Origin: WRIS01 sp964345475
Lineage (GTDB): Bacteria; Actinomycetota; Coriobacteriia; Coriobacteriales; Eggerthellaceae
Reading direction: 5' to 3'
DNA: 64,000 nt
Assembly: GCA_964345475.1 (NCBI GenBank)
Contig: CAYFQW010000004.1
Location: 1-64,000 of the forward strand
Under the pieces are notes generated by a model, which saw only the letters and a list, made by a program, of their open reading frames with translations, made no database searches and was not told the origin of the DNA. Shown here one piece after another: positions 1 through 8,924 of this stretch. Each line of letters begins with the position of its first letter. Position 1 is the stretch's first letter. A program made the translations under genes and the position numbers.

Positions 1-36
1 GAAAGTGCCTTATTTACTGGGCCTTTCGCACACTCT

Positions 37-1356
37 TCATTTTACCCTTGACATCCCTACCACGCACTCAACGTGATAGGTTTGTGGAAATAAGTCTATC
101 GGTTGTACGTGCGTTAACCGATAGCCTCCCTCACGCAGTCGGGCAACATCTCGGGCTAAGGTAGCGGGATCGCAGCTCACGTATGCGATATCTCGCGGTT
201 GCGCCGCAATAATGCCTGTAAGGGCATGCCGAGAAAGTCCTGCTCGAGGAGGATCTACCACCAGCGCATCCAGCCTTCCCAGATTTGCAAGTTCGCGGCC
301 GCTGTCTCCTCCCCGCACATCGATAGTCGCGTGATTGAGGCTGGCATTACGTCTCAAGTCCTGCACGCTTGAAGAAGCAGCTTCAACGGCGATGACATGC
401 TTGGTTTTTTTAGCGAGAGCCACTGAAAAAGTACCCCCACCCGCGTACAAGTCGGCAACACGAGAGCCTGCGTTCAAGGAGAGCCCCTCGACGACTGCGT
501 CAACAAGGACTTCTGCTTGAGCAGTGTTGACCTGGAAGAAAGATGGTGCACTCGTTTTGAAGCGAGAACCAGCTAGCGACTCTTCCCAAAAACCCTTGCC
601 CTGCAATACTTCTACTTGTTTTACCCGCCGCGCCTTCTCAGGTTCAGATACAACGCGGACCAGGCTCGTCGTTTGCAAGGCATCTGCACACGTCGAACTG
701 ATGGCTTTGCGTGGAAAACTTCCCGGTGTTGTCCATAAGGCAAGTTCGGTGTCGCGCGTCCGCATGCTATGGCGGATGCCGACCCTGAAGATTCCAAGAT
801 CTTGCTTTCCATGAAGATACCTAAGGGCTCCCCGTAAGGCCTTCGGCGATGTTTCAATGTGTTTTGCCGCAAGGAGGCATGCGTCGATTGGGATAATGTC
901 GGGGGAGGCTTTTGCCCGAAACCCTAAGACAAAACCTTCTTCTGGTGAGAGAGACCCTTGAAGTTCGATTTTGTTGCGATAGCCGAATTCGCGCTTGCTC
1001 GGTTTTGTATGGGCAAGAATTTCCTCAACCTGGCCTTGATCGATTTTTGCAATCCTCGTGAGGGAGGAAAGAACTGTTTGCCGTTTTGCTTCGAGCTGCT
1101 TTTGATAGGAGACATGTTGCCATGGACAGCCTCCGCACACACCCGCATAGGGGCAGGGAGGGTGTACCCGTGAGGCACCTGGCTCGAGCAGTTCTTTTAT
1201 CCGTGCTCGATTGAAATGCTTCTTTTCCTCAATGACATCTACTTTCACCCGATCGCCCGGAGCGGCTCCTTCTACAAAAACTGTTTTCCCGGCAGAAGAC
1301 TTGCCGACACCTTCTGCTCCATAGGCCAATGCTTGAATAATGATTGTTTCATCCAT
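37..1356 (-). CDS. rlmD: 23S rRNA (uracil-5-)-methyltransferase, RumA/TrmA family
   Basis: SAM-dependent enzyme that makes 5-methyluridine in 23S rRNA. The 439-residue protein has an N-terminal TRAM-like domain (about 1-55), then cysteines C68, C74 and C77 with C160 further on, the layout of the RumA [4Fe-4S] cluster. The C-terminal half is a Rossmann methyltransferase with a VADLYAGGGTF SAM motif, a DPPRAGL motif and SCDPATLARD, in which C395 is the expected nucleophile. The length is normal for the family. It is transcribed away from the tRNA gene to its right. Exact target (U1939 or U747, or both as in RlmCD) cannot be told from sequence alone, so the symbol is the less certain part of the call. 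Confidence 0.88.
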   Translation of the reverse strand: MDETIIIQALAYGAEGVGKSSAGKTVFVEGAAPGDRVKVDVIEEKKHFNRARIKELLEPGASRVHPPCPYAGVCGGCPWQHVSYQKQLEAKRQTVLSSLTRIAKIDQGQVEEILAHTKPSKREFGYRNKIELQGSLSPEEGFVLGFRAKASPDIIPIDACLLAAKHIETSPKALRGALRYLHGKQDLGIFRVGIRHSMRTRDTELALWTTPGSFPRKAISSTCADALQTTSLVRVVSEPEKARRVKQVEVLQGKGFWEESLAGSRFKTSAPSFFQVNTAQAEVLVDAVVEGLSLNAGSRVADLYAGGGTFSVALAKKTKHVIAVEAASSSVQDLRRNASLNHATIDVRGGDSGRELANLGRLDALVVDPPRAGLSRHALTGIIAAQPRDIAYVSCDPATLARDVARLREGGYRLTHVQPIDLFPQTYHVECVVGMSRVK

Positions 1357-1386
1357 GTATTACTGTGAATTCCTTACGCGTCTTTA

Positions 1387-1413
1387 TTGTTATTTACCAT
1401 GATAGCGTATAAT
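1387..1413 (+). promoter_or_regulatory. Possible promoter of tRNA-Arg
   Basis: A perfect TATAAT lies at 1408-1413, 12 bases before the first tRNA base. A TTGTTA at 1387-1392 could act as -35, but the spacer is only 15 bases. The position fits a tRNA promoter; the call rests on the -10 box alone. Confidence 0.4.
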
Positions 1414-1425
1414 CATGAGAGTTAT

Positions 1426-1501
1426 GCCCTTGTAGCTCAGGGGATAGAGCGTCTGCCTCCGGAGCAGAAAGCCGCAGGTTCGAATCCTGCCAAGGGCGCC
1501 A
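1426..1501 (+). tRNA. tRNA-Arg (anticodon CCG)
   Basis: A complete 76-base cloverleaf with the CCA end encoded. The acceptor stem is GCCCTTG/CAAGGGC, the D arm GCTC/GAGC, the anticodon stem TCTGC/GCAGA with loop CTCCGGA (anticodon CCG at 1459-1461), and the T arm GCAGG-TTCGAAT-CCTGC. The discriminator base is G. It reads the arginine codon CGG. Confidence 0.96.
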
Positions 1502-1565
1502 GTGTACCAACTATACAATGAAGTTATAAAAAATGTAGCTTACAGTGAAAAGGAGTCTTGGTTTT

Positions 1566-2099
1566 ATGGCTAACTACACCCCAGAATATCAGCCAAGTGG
1601 TAATGAGATTGCAGTTGTTACCACATCTAAAGGAAGCATACGCGTGCAATTGACAGGCAAGGATACTCCTATCCATGTCGGTAACTTTGTCGAGCTCGCC
1701 AATAAAGGGTTCTATGACAATCTTAAGTTTCATCGCTATGTGGCTGGTTTCGTTATCCAGGGCGGAGATCCTAACACCCGCGATTTGAGCACGGAAGAAG
1801 TGATCAAGAAGGCTGCGAGTCCTTTTGGGGGTCTGGGCACAGGTGGTCCCGGTCATACCATTAAAGAAGAGTACACTACGAATCCAAACAACAAGCATCT
1901 TGATGGCAGTCTGGCAATGGCTCGCTCGCAAGATCCAAATTCAGGCGGATCCCAGTTTTATTTCTGCTTAGGAGATCAGAGCTTCCTTGACCCGAACTAT
2001 ACCGTGTTTGGCCAGACTCTTGAAGGTCTTGACGTCATAGGGCAATTGCGGGTTGGCGATGTTATTGAAAGCATCAAGATTGAAAACCTTGAGGCCTGA
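1566..2099 (+). CDS. Peptidyl-prolyl cis-trans isomerase, cyclophilin type
   Basis: Cyclophilin that speeds proline isomerisation during protein folding. The 177-residue protein is almost entirely the cyclophilin domain: GNFVELANKGFYDNLKFHR near the start, then FVIQGGDP, a SLAMAR segment, GGSQFYFCL and NYTVFGQ. No signal peptide is visible, so it is probably cytoplasmic. The ATG at 1566 is preferred over an in-frame GTG at 1545 because AAAAGGAG lies just before it, overlapping the GTG. It follows tRNA-Arg and lies about 45 bases before the TPR protein, so the two may share a transcript. Confidence 0.9.
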   Translation: MANYTPEYQPSGNEIAVVTTSKGSIRVQLTGKDTPIHVGNFVELANKGFYDNLKFHRYVAGFVIQGGDPNTRDLSTEEVIKKAASPFGGLGTGGPGHTIKEEYTTNPNNKHLDGSLAMARSQDPNSGGSQFYFCLGDQSFLDPNYTVFGQTLEGLDVIGQLRVGDVIESIKIENLEA

Positions 2100-2144
2100 A
2101 CTAGGATCGACTAGTACGGCAGTGATGTAAAACAAAGGATTCCG

Positions 2145-3497
2145 ATGAATAACGAGTTGTTTCAACAAGCGCGTTTTGCCTATGAAAACAAAGAGTATGG
2201 GGTTGCGCTTCAGGCATACACTGAATGCTTGCAAGATGAGCGCGAGCCACTCGCACCAGGAGAGACGGGTCTTTTGTATCATCAGATAGGAAACTGTCTG
2301 GTGAAAATGAAAGACTATCATGAGGCAATCCATGCCTACACTCAGGCTACTGCAGATTCTGCGTACGATCAGGCTGCTACCGTGAATACAAATCTCGGTA
2401 CCTGCTACGCTGCGCTCAGTGATTACGAGAATGCTGTGCGACATTTCGAGATAGCTGTGTCGGATGCGAAGAGCAGCACCCCGTACAAGGCTCATATGGG
2501 TTTGGGGAATGCTCTTTTAAAATTAGGTAAGTCCGCCGAAGCAGGCGTTGCTTTTCGCCAAGCAGCTCTTGACGAGAGAAACCCCGACCCTACGAAGGCT
2601 CTCCTCAACCTAGGGGTTTGCTTTATGGCCCTCAATCGGCCCCTTGATGCAATATCTTCGTATGAAAGCGCTATTCCTTTCCGTATGGCTCCGGCAACAA
2701 AGAATAAATTGTTCGCCAACTTAGGCCAAGCCCATGTAGCTGCTGGTCAAATGCAGAATGCAGTACGCTCTTTTGAAACAGCCTTGGCTGATCAGACGTA
2801 TCTTTTGAGTGACTCTGCCAGTGTCGACTATCAGCGTGCGGTTACAGCTGTCTCCAATCGAACAACTTCGGAGGCAACTGCAATCCTTGCTCCGGTAGAC
2901 GCTGACATGTCGGGTCTTGATGTACATGCAGATGGTTTGCTTTCGTATCCCGATGATGACTATTACGGATATGACCAGGTCGAGTATTACGATGACGATC
3001 CCTATGCATTGGGGCACGGCAGCGCAGAAGCCGAGGATCGCTTTTTTAGTGCAAGTGATGAAGAGCTTGAGCAATGGTCTAAGGGGGTTGCAAGGCAACA
3101 AAGAAGACATCGAAATGTCGGATTAAAGATTCTTGTAGCCATATTAGTCCTAATCCTTATTCTCTTCGGAGTGAGCGCATTTGCGTATACACAGGGCTTT
3201 GGTTACCCAAGCCAAGAAACGGTGGCGCAAGAGCTCTTTGCTAATCCTGAGGCTGCTACCGATTCGCTTTTTGCAAAAGATGTAAGCTCTAAAGACGCCG
3301 CTAAGCTTGCTGCAGAGATACCGAGCGATCCAAATATAACTATAGCCGGTGTCAATAAGACGATGAGCGAGTCAAAGGTGTATGTCGTGGCAACGACTGA
3401 GCAGGGCGGAGAGCTTCAGTATGAAGTGAGTATGGTTCGTGACATGATAGGTTGGAAGGTGTCTGATGTCCAGTTCTATTTCTCGAGCCAAAACTAA
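2145..3497 (+). CDS. TPR-repeat protein with one membrane segment
   Basis: Unnamed 450-residue protein. Residues 1 to about 215 are consecutive tetratricopeptide-like repeats (patterns such as LLYHQIGNCLVKMKDYHEAI and NLGTCYAALSDYENAVRHF), a protein-binding scaffold. An acidic, tyrosine-rich linker follows (DDDYYGYDQVEYYDDDP, around residue 265). Basic residues then precede a single hydrophobic segment at about 325-347. The last 100 residues should be outside the membrane if the TPR part is cytoplasmic, as the positive-inside rule suggests. Start ATG has AAAGGA upstream. No enzymatic motif is seen. A role in envelope assembly or stress sensing is possible but unsupported. Confidence 0.8.
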   Translation: MNNELFQQARFAYENKEYGVALQAYTECLQDEREPLAPGETGLLYHQIGNCLVKMKDYHEAIHAYTQATADSAYDQAATVNTNLGTCYAALSDYENAVRHFEIAVSDAKSSTPYKAHMGLGNALLKLGKSAEAGVAFRQAALDERNPDPTKALLNLGVCFMALNRPLDAISSYESAIPFRMAPATKNKLFANLGQAHVAAGQMQNAVRSFETALADQTYLLSDSASVDYQRAVTAVSNRTTSEATAILAPVDADMSGLDVHADGLLSYPDDDYYGYDQVEYYDDDPYALGHGSAEAEDRFFSASDEELEQWSKGVARQQRRHRNVGLKILVAILVLILILFGVSAFAYTQGFGYPSQETVAQELFANPEAATDSLFAKDVSSKDAAKLAAEIPSDPNITIAGVNKTMSESKVYVVATTEQGGELQYEVSMVRDMIGWKVSDVQFYFSSQN

Positions 3498-3639
3498 GAC
3501 TTTACGCCTGCTTATCTCAGAACCTTCGACTTCTGGTTAGAAACACGGCGTGTCAGTAGTAGTTGATGAGCCCAGAAAGAGCTTTTTGGGATGCATAGAT
3601 ATCAAATGTAATTATTTATGATGTGAGAAGGGAAGATGC

Positions 3640-4044
3640 ATGGCATTTGAAAAAACGTACCTTATGATAAAACCAGACGGCGTACGGAATAAACACGTTG
3701 GCGAGATTATTAATCGTCTTGAGCGTGCTGGACTCAATCTTGATCGCCTTGAGCTCGGTGAAGTCAGCCTCGAGCAGGCTCAGGCGAACTATGCTGAACA
3801 CGAAGGGAAGCCTTTCTATGAGGGGCTTATCAGTTATATCACTTCGGGGCCTGTGGTCAAGATGGTAGTCTCTGGCGAAGGAGCAGTTGCTAAGTGTCGC
3901 TCTCTTATGGGGGCCACCAATCCTGCGGATGCTGCGCCTGGTACAATTCGCGGCGACTTCGGTCTTGTCATGGACGAAAACGTAATCCACGGGTCTGATT
4001 CTCCAGAATCGGCGGAGCGTGAAATAGGCATCTTCTTTGCATAG
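3640..4044 (+). CDS. ndk: Nucleoside diphosphate kinase
   Basis: Transfers phosphate between nucleoside tri- and diphosphates through a phosphohistidine. The 134-residue length is typical. The start KTYLMIKPDGVRN, the RSLMGATNPADAAPGTIRGDF segment and VIHGSDSPESAEREI are family hallmarks; His117 is the phosphorylated residue. AGAAGGGA precedes the ATG. A long hairpin with a T tract follows the stop, so it may end its transcript here. Confidence 0.96.
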   Translation: MAFEKTYLMIKPDGVRNKHVGEIINRLERAGLNLDRLELGEVSLEQAQANYAEHEGKPFYEGLISYITSGPVVKMVVSGEGAVAKCRSLMGATNPADAAPGTIRGDFGLVMDENVIHGSDSPESAEREIGIFFA

Positions 4045-4078
4045 TTTCGCGCATGTGTATTGTGAAGCGACGCTTAAG

Positions 4079-4151
4079 GTGGGGATCTGAAAATCGGATG
4101 TGTCAAAACTGTTGCACATGATGGCGCAAATGATTTTCAGCCCCACTTTTT
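4079..4151 (+). terminator. Long hairpin and T tract after ndk
   Basis: GTGGGGATCTGAAAATC (4079-4095) pairs with GATTTTCAGCCCCAC (4132-4146), leaving a two-base bulge, and is followed by TTTTT. The 36-base interior contains a weaker TGTG/CACA pairing. It is larger than a usual intrinsic terminator but has the right order of parts. Confidence 0.6.
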
Positions 4152-4698
4152 CAAGTTGGCAGTGCGTATCGATTAAAGTCAGGGAATTCTCGGATGCGAT
4201 GATGCTCACTGCGGTATATATAAACTGCCGTCTCACACAAAAAGCAGTTAAATTTCCGTTCTAAAATCTATTGTGGTACGACTTTCTTGGAAATAAGGAA
4301 TTGTTTTCGAGATGCGCAGCATGCGCCTACACAGCATGAATGGACATGCTATAGTGCTGCAGGTATATAATCTACCCTTGTCGAGAGGGCTGGTGTTGGA
4401 TAATTGAATACGCTGTTTGTCATTGCATAGATTTTTCATCTAGCTTCGTATCAAATACGGCAAACAGTTTACCATCCTGCATATTTCGATGGGCTTTGGT
4501 TGGCTTTTGTGGGTCAATCGTGTAGACGTGATCTAGGAAACGCAGTCCAAGTAAAGGCTGTAGGTGCGGAGAGCTCGTACGGATATATCATCTTTGTACA
4601 GATGAAGGTGGGATCAGCTGTCACCCTGAGGGATATCACTTCTGATGCATTTTTAACATGAAGCGTGTGTTGCACGTAAGAGGAAGAACGGAGGATGT
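4152..4698. other. Intergenic region before pntA, no gene seen
   Basis: About 550 bases without a convincing coding region on either strand. A TATAAT at 4366-4371 has TGGACA at 4341-4346 with a long 19-base spacer, a weak promoter candidate that would leave a leader of roughly 320 bases. I do not recognise a riboswitch or a decayed gene. Confidence 0.4.
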
Positions 4699-6240
4699 AT
4701 GCTAATTGGCATACCAAAAGAGCCATGTGAGGGACAGACCCTGGTTGCTGGTTCACCAGACACTGTCACCAAGCTTTTGAAGCTTGGGTATGAAGTGTGC
4801 GTTGAGTCAGGAGCAGGAGTGCTCTCCAGCTATTACGACGATCAGTATCGAGATGCTGGCGCTGCGATTGTCGATAGGGAGCATGCGTGGGGCTGCGATA
4901 TCGTGATTTGTTTAGACACCCCGCCTGATGAAGAACTTAATCTTATCAAGAAGGGTGCTACGCTGATAACGCGTATAAATCCAGGAGCAAATGCGGATGT
5001 TGTGTCGAAGCTGGGAGAGAGGGGACTTACTGCTCTTGCCATGGATGCTGTCCCGCGCATTTCCCGTGCTCAAGCACTTGATGTTAGATCGTCAATGGCG
5101 AATATCGGAGGCTATAGAGCGGTAATTGAGGCTGCAAGTGCATTTGGTAGATTGTTCACAGGCCAGGTAACGGCTGCCGGTAAAATGCCTCCTGCCAAAG
5201 TATATGTTATTGGCGTTGGCGTGGCGGGTCTCGCAGCGATTGGCACTGCAAATTCAATGGGGGCTATCGTATCCGCGACTGACGTTCGCGCAGAAGTTGC
5301 CGACCAGGTAGAATCTCTCGGCGGCACGTTTGTCGAAATTCCTGTAAAGCAGGAGTCGTCGGATGGGTATGCTAAAGAAATGACTGAGGAGCAGAAGGAG
5401 CTTGTTCTCAAAGTTTATCAGGAACAGGCTGCCAATAATGACATAGTCATTACTACCGCTCAGATACCAGGGCGTCCCTCACCGCTCCTGTTAACAGAGG
5501 AAGCTGTTGCTGGTATGAAGCCAGGTTCTGTCATCGTTGATATGGGGGCTTCTGTTGAAGGAAGCAACTGTGCACTGACGAAACCGGGAGAGCTTATCCA
5601 TACCGAAAACGGCGTTACCATCATCGGGTACAATGATTTACCGAGCCGTCTTCCCAGTCAAGCGTCGCAGCTGTATGGGCAGAATATTGTTAATTTCTTT
5701 AAATTAACTACTCCAGAAAAAGACGGTGAGCTGGTATTAGATCAAGCTGATGAGGTTGTTCGCGGGGTGACTGTTGCCTTGGACGGTGAGATCATGTGGC
5801 CTCCGCCACCCGTGAAGGTCTCTGCCGCACCTCAACAGGCTGTAGCTGCAGAATTGGATAAGCCTGCAATAGAAGAAGTCGAGAAGCCAGCTTGGAAGAA
5901 GTGGTGGTGGAAAATTGCGGCGGGTATTTTGGGTGTTCTGCTCGTGCTGGCTGCACCACCTGAAATGTCCGGACACTTCATTGTCTTTGAGCTGGCTGTC
6001 GTTGTCGGCTTTTACGTCATTACTAATGTGACGCACACCCTGCATACACCCCTCATGTCCGAGACGAATGCTATTTCCGGCATTATTATCGTTGGGGCGG
6101 TGCTATTAATAGGCTCAAGTAACCTGCTTGTCACCGTCCTGTCCTTCATTGCCATTGTCATTGCATCTATAAATATCTTTGGTGGCTTTCTTGTGACACA
6201 TCGTATGCTCGGGATGTTTCAAAGGAGCTCTGAGGACTAA
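4699..6240 (+). CDS. pntA: NAD(P) transhydrogenase subunit alpha (dI plus dIIa)
   Basis: Half of the proton-translocating transhydrogenase that couples hydride transfer from NADH to NADP+ to proton movement across the membrane. The 513 residues match the fused alpha subunit. The soluble NAD(H)-binding domain I covers about 1-375, with KVYVIGVGVAGLAAIGTA as the nucleotide-binding loop and RPSPLLLTEEAVAGMKPGSVIVDM nearby. A charged linker follows, then hydrophobic membrane helices from about residue 402 to the end. GGAGG precedes the ATG closely. Its stop overlaps the start of pntB (TAATG), so the two subunits are translationally coupled. It probably supplies NADPH for the biosynthetic genes nearby. 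Confidence 0.95.
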   Translation: MLIGIPKEPCEGQTLVAGSPDTVTKLLKLGYEVCVESGAGVLSSYYDDQYRDAGAAIVDREHAWGCDIVICLDTPPDEELNLIKKGATLITRINPGANADVVSKLGERGLTALAMDAVPRISRAQALDVRSSMANIGGYRAVIEAASAFGRLFTGQVTAAGKMPPAKVYVIGVGVAGLAAIGTANSMGAIVSATDVRAEVADQVESLGGTFVEIPVKQESSDGYAKEMTEEQKELVLKVYQEQAANNDIVITTAQIPGRPSPLLLTEEAVAGMKPGSVIVDMGASVEGSNCALTKPGELIHTENGVTIIGYNDLPSRLPSQASQLYGQNIVNFFKLTTPEKDGELVLDQADEVVRGVTVALDGEIMWPPPPVKVSAAPQQAVAAELDKPAIEEVEKPAWKKWWWKIAAGILGVLLVLAAPPEMSGHFIVFELAVVVGFYVITNVTHTLHTPLMSETNAISGIIIVGAVLLIGSSNLLVTVLSFIAIVIASINIFGGFLVTHRMLGMFQRSSED

Positions 6241-7712
6241 TGGCTGATACTGTTTTAGATACAGGATTTGATGCTCCTATGGAAGTGTTCGGCCTGCTCA
6301 CGCGATTTCAATCCCTTGCTTATATTTTAGCAGCCTTGCTTTTTATCCTTGCATTGGCTGGTCTTTCAAAACAAAAATCCGCGCTGAGAGGAAACATTCT
6401 TGGAATTGCGGGAATGACGATTGCTCTTGTTGCAACTATCGTTGTTGCGACATTCCAAGATGGTGAGGCGGCAGTTCATGCGCTTGTGTTAATACTTGTT
6501 GCCATTTTGATTGGTGCAAGTATTGGTATATGGAAAGCGCTGAGAGTCAAAATGACAGGCATGCCCGAACTTGTGGCCATGCTGCATTCCTTTGTTGGTG
6601 CTGCCGCAGTATTCGTAGGATTTAATTCCTTCGTAGAGACGCCTGGGGCTCCAGGTAGTGCAAATGCATTTCACATGGGAGAGGTGGGCCTGGCTATCTT
6701 CATAGGAGCTGTCACGCTTACTGGGTCAATCGTAGCCTATTTGAAGCTGTCTGCAAAGATTTCTGGTAAGCCACTTACCTTGCCAGGGAGAAACGGTATC
6801 AACCTAGCCATGGTCCTTGTGTCTGTTGCTATGATTGTTTGGCTTATCAATACTCGCGGTGTTCATGAGGGAATTGCGCCAATTGCTATTCTGACAGTAA
6901 TTTCACTTATCCTCGGGGCGCACCTCGTGCTCGCTATTGGCGGAGGCGATATGCCCGTTGTTGTCTCGATGCTTAACTCATATTCTGGTTGGGCTGCAGC
7001 AATGGCAGGCTTTACCTTGGGGAATGATTTGCTCATTATCACAGGCGCACTGGTTGGTTCGTCTGGTGCATATCTATCCTATATTATGTGCAAAGGCATG
7101 AACCGCTCATTCATCTCTGTCATTCTCGGCGGATTCGGAGGTGCCAGCATTTCTGAGTCGAGTGACGGCGAAACAAAAGACTATGGCGACTATACGAGCA
7201 TAACTGCTGAAGAAGTGAGCCAAATGCTGAAAGAGGCTCATCATGTGTTGATATCGCCAGGGTATGGAATGGCGGTTGCTCAAGCTCAATTTCCCGTCGC
7301 TGATCTCACACGAAGGCTCATTGATATGGGTGTAGATGTGAGTTTCGGGATTCATCCTGTTGCAGGTCGTATGCCTGGGCATATGAACGTTTTGCTTGCC
7401 GAAGCAAAAGTACCTTACGATAATGTTTTAGAGATGGATGAGGTGAATGACGATTTCGGCTCTATCGATGTAGTTCTAGTTATTGGGGCTAATGACACGG
7501 TGAACCCTTCTGCCGAAACTGAACCCGATTCACCTATAGCTGGTATGCCTGTAATGCGAGTATGGGAAGCTGAAAGGGTCGTTGTGTTCAAGCGCTCAAT
7601 GAGAAATGCCGGGTATGCTGGCGTTCAAAATCCCTTGTTTTTCAACGATAACACCGATATGCTTCTAGGAGATGCTAAAGACTCAGTAGATGCTATCATA
7701 GCAAGTCTTTAA
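6240..7712 (+). CDS. pntB: NAD(P) transhydrogenase subunit beta (dIIb plus dIII)
   Basis: Second subunit of the transhydrogenase. Residues 1 to about 285 form a bundle of membrane helices and include MPELVAMLHSFVGAA, whose His116 corresponds to the proton-channel histidine of the family. The C-terminal domain III binds NADP(H): GYGMAVAQAQFPVADL, GIHPVAGRMPGHMNVLLAEA and VIGANDTVNPSAE are all present. 490 residues is a little longer than in enterobacteria. Start ATG overlaps the pntA stop by one base. A gap of about 140 bases follows before mreB, so the pnt pair is its own unit. Confidence 0.95.
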   Translation: MADTVLDTGFDAPMEVFGLLTRFQSLAYILAALLFILALAGLSKQKSALRGNILGIAGMTIALVATIVVATFQDGEAAVHALVLILVAILIGASIGIWKALRVKMTGMPELVAMLHSFVGAAAVFVGFNSFVETPGAPGSANAFHMGEVGLAIFIGAVTLTGSIVAYLKLSAKISGKPLTLPGRNGINLAMVLVSVAMIVWLINTRGVHEGIAPIAILTVISLILGAHLVLAIGGGDMPVVVSMLNSYSGWAAAMAGFTLGNDLLIITGALVGSSGAYLSYIMCKGMNRSFISVILGGFGGASISESSDGETKDYGDYTSITAEEVSQMLKEAHHVLISPGYGMAVAQAQFPVADLTRRLIDMGVDVSFGIHPVAGRMPGHMNVLLAEAKVPYDNVLEMDEVNDDFGSIDVVLVIGANDTVNPSAETEPDSPIAGMPVMRVWEAERVVVFKRSMRNAGYAGVQNPLFFNDNTDMLLGDAKDSVDAIIASL

Positions 7713-7851
7713 GGATGTTTATTTCAGGGGGATTCGCACGCTGTAGGATGTCTTAAAGAGGGTGTACTGCCTGTGAATTTTAAGATCTAGAGTATAGGGC
7801 TGTGTTAGAATTCTTGTTCGTATGTGCAACGAATTTAAAGGATAGCCTTTT

Positions 7852-8907
7852 ATGTCATTATTTGATAGGTTTTCACGAGCCACAAGGCAAATGTCAAACG
7901 ATATGGCAATTGACCTAGGAACAGCAAATACGCTGGTGGCTATAGCAGGAGAGGGTATCGTTATAAACGAGCCCTCTGTTGTGGCTATCGAAAAAAGCAC
8001 CTATAGGGTTTTAGCAGTGGGCCATGAGGCAAAAAATATGATCAATCATACGCCTGAGGCTTTTTCTGCCGAGCACCCTTTAAAAAGCGGAGTGATAGCA
8101 GATTATGATATTACTGAAGCAATGCTTTCAGCATTTATAAATAAAGCCTCCCCTAAGCGGTATCCCTGGCAGGCAAAACCGCGTATCGTCATCTGTATTC
8201 CCTGTGGCGCTACTTCGGTAGAAAAACGAGCCGTGTTTGAAGCGGCCATCCAAGCAGGAGCACGGCAGGCATATCTCATCGAAGAGCCTATGGCAGCTGC
8301 TATGGGCGCCGATCTGCCTGTTACCGAGCCTACTGGTTCAATGGTAGTTGATATTGGCGGCGGAAGCACTGAGGTTGCGGTCATTTCTCTTGGAGGAATT
8401 GTCACATCCTCCTCCCTGCGCTTGGCTGGTAACCGGATGGATGAGGCGATCGCAGTGCACCTACGCGATCTCTTAGGAATAAAAATCGGGGAGCGTACTG
8501 CTGAAGTCATCAAAATAAAAATCGGATCGATACTGCCCTTCGAAGATGGGCGTGAGCGAGATATGGTTATTTCTGGCCAGGACGTTCTGACCGAGCAGCC
8601 AAAAGAGGTTACCATTCAATCAGAGGATGTTCGCGAAGCTCTGCAACAGCCTGTGGGCGAAATGGTTATCCATATAAAAGAAACATTCAAGAAAACGAAT
8701 CCTGATTTAGCTAGTGATATTATCCAAAATGGTATCCTCCTTACGGGAGGCGGCGGTCTTTTGTCAGGCCTCGATAGATATTTGACTGAAAAGCTTGAAA
8801 TTCCTGTTTGGACGAGCGAAACCGCTCTTACCAATGTCGTTGTCGGCTGTCTGAAAGTGTTGGAAACGCCAACTGCTTTGAAGCAGACTCTGATGCGATC
8901 GAAGTAA
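7852..8907 (+). CDS. mreB: Rod shape-determining protein MreB
   Basis: Bacterial actin homologue that forms membrane-associated filaments guiding lateral wall synthesis. The 351-residue protein has the actin-fold nucleotide motifs: IDLGTANTLVAI near the N terminus, MVVDIGGGSTEVAVI for phosphate 2, and GILLTGGGGLLSGLD for adenosine. IEEPMAAAMGADLPV is also typical. AAAGGA precedes the ATG. It heads the mreBCD-mrdA-rodA operon, which argues for MreB rather than a paralogue such as Mbl. The presence of this set predicts a rod-shaped cell. Confidence 0.95.
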   Translation: MSLFDRFSRATRQMSNDMAIDLGTANTLVAIAGEGIVINEPSVVAIEKSTYRVLAVGHEAKNMINHTPEAFSAEHPLKSGVIADYDITEAMLSAFINKASPKRYPWQAKPRIVICIPCGATSVEKRAVFEAAIQAGARQAYLIEEPMAAAMGADLPVTEPTGSMVVDIGGGSTEVAVISLGGIVTSSSLRLAGNRMDEAIAVHLRDLLGIKIGERTAEVIKIKIGSILPFEDGRERDMVISGQDVLTEQPKEVTIQSEDVREALQQPVGEMVIHIKETFKKTNPDLASDIIQNGILLTGGGGLLSGLDRYLTEKLEIPVWTSETALTNVVVGCLKVLETPTALKQTLMRSK

Positions 8908-8924
8908 AGGGACTGTCTTTTCCC

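Noticed and set aside
4248..4439. Minus-strand frame in the gap before pntA
   Set aside because: No ribosome site, no family resemblance and odd composition; treated as noncoding.
8808..8924. Longer N terminus for MreC starting inside mreB
   Set aside because: The extra residues do not resemble MreC and AAAGGGA lies directly before ATG 8925.
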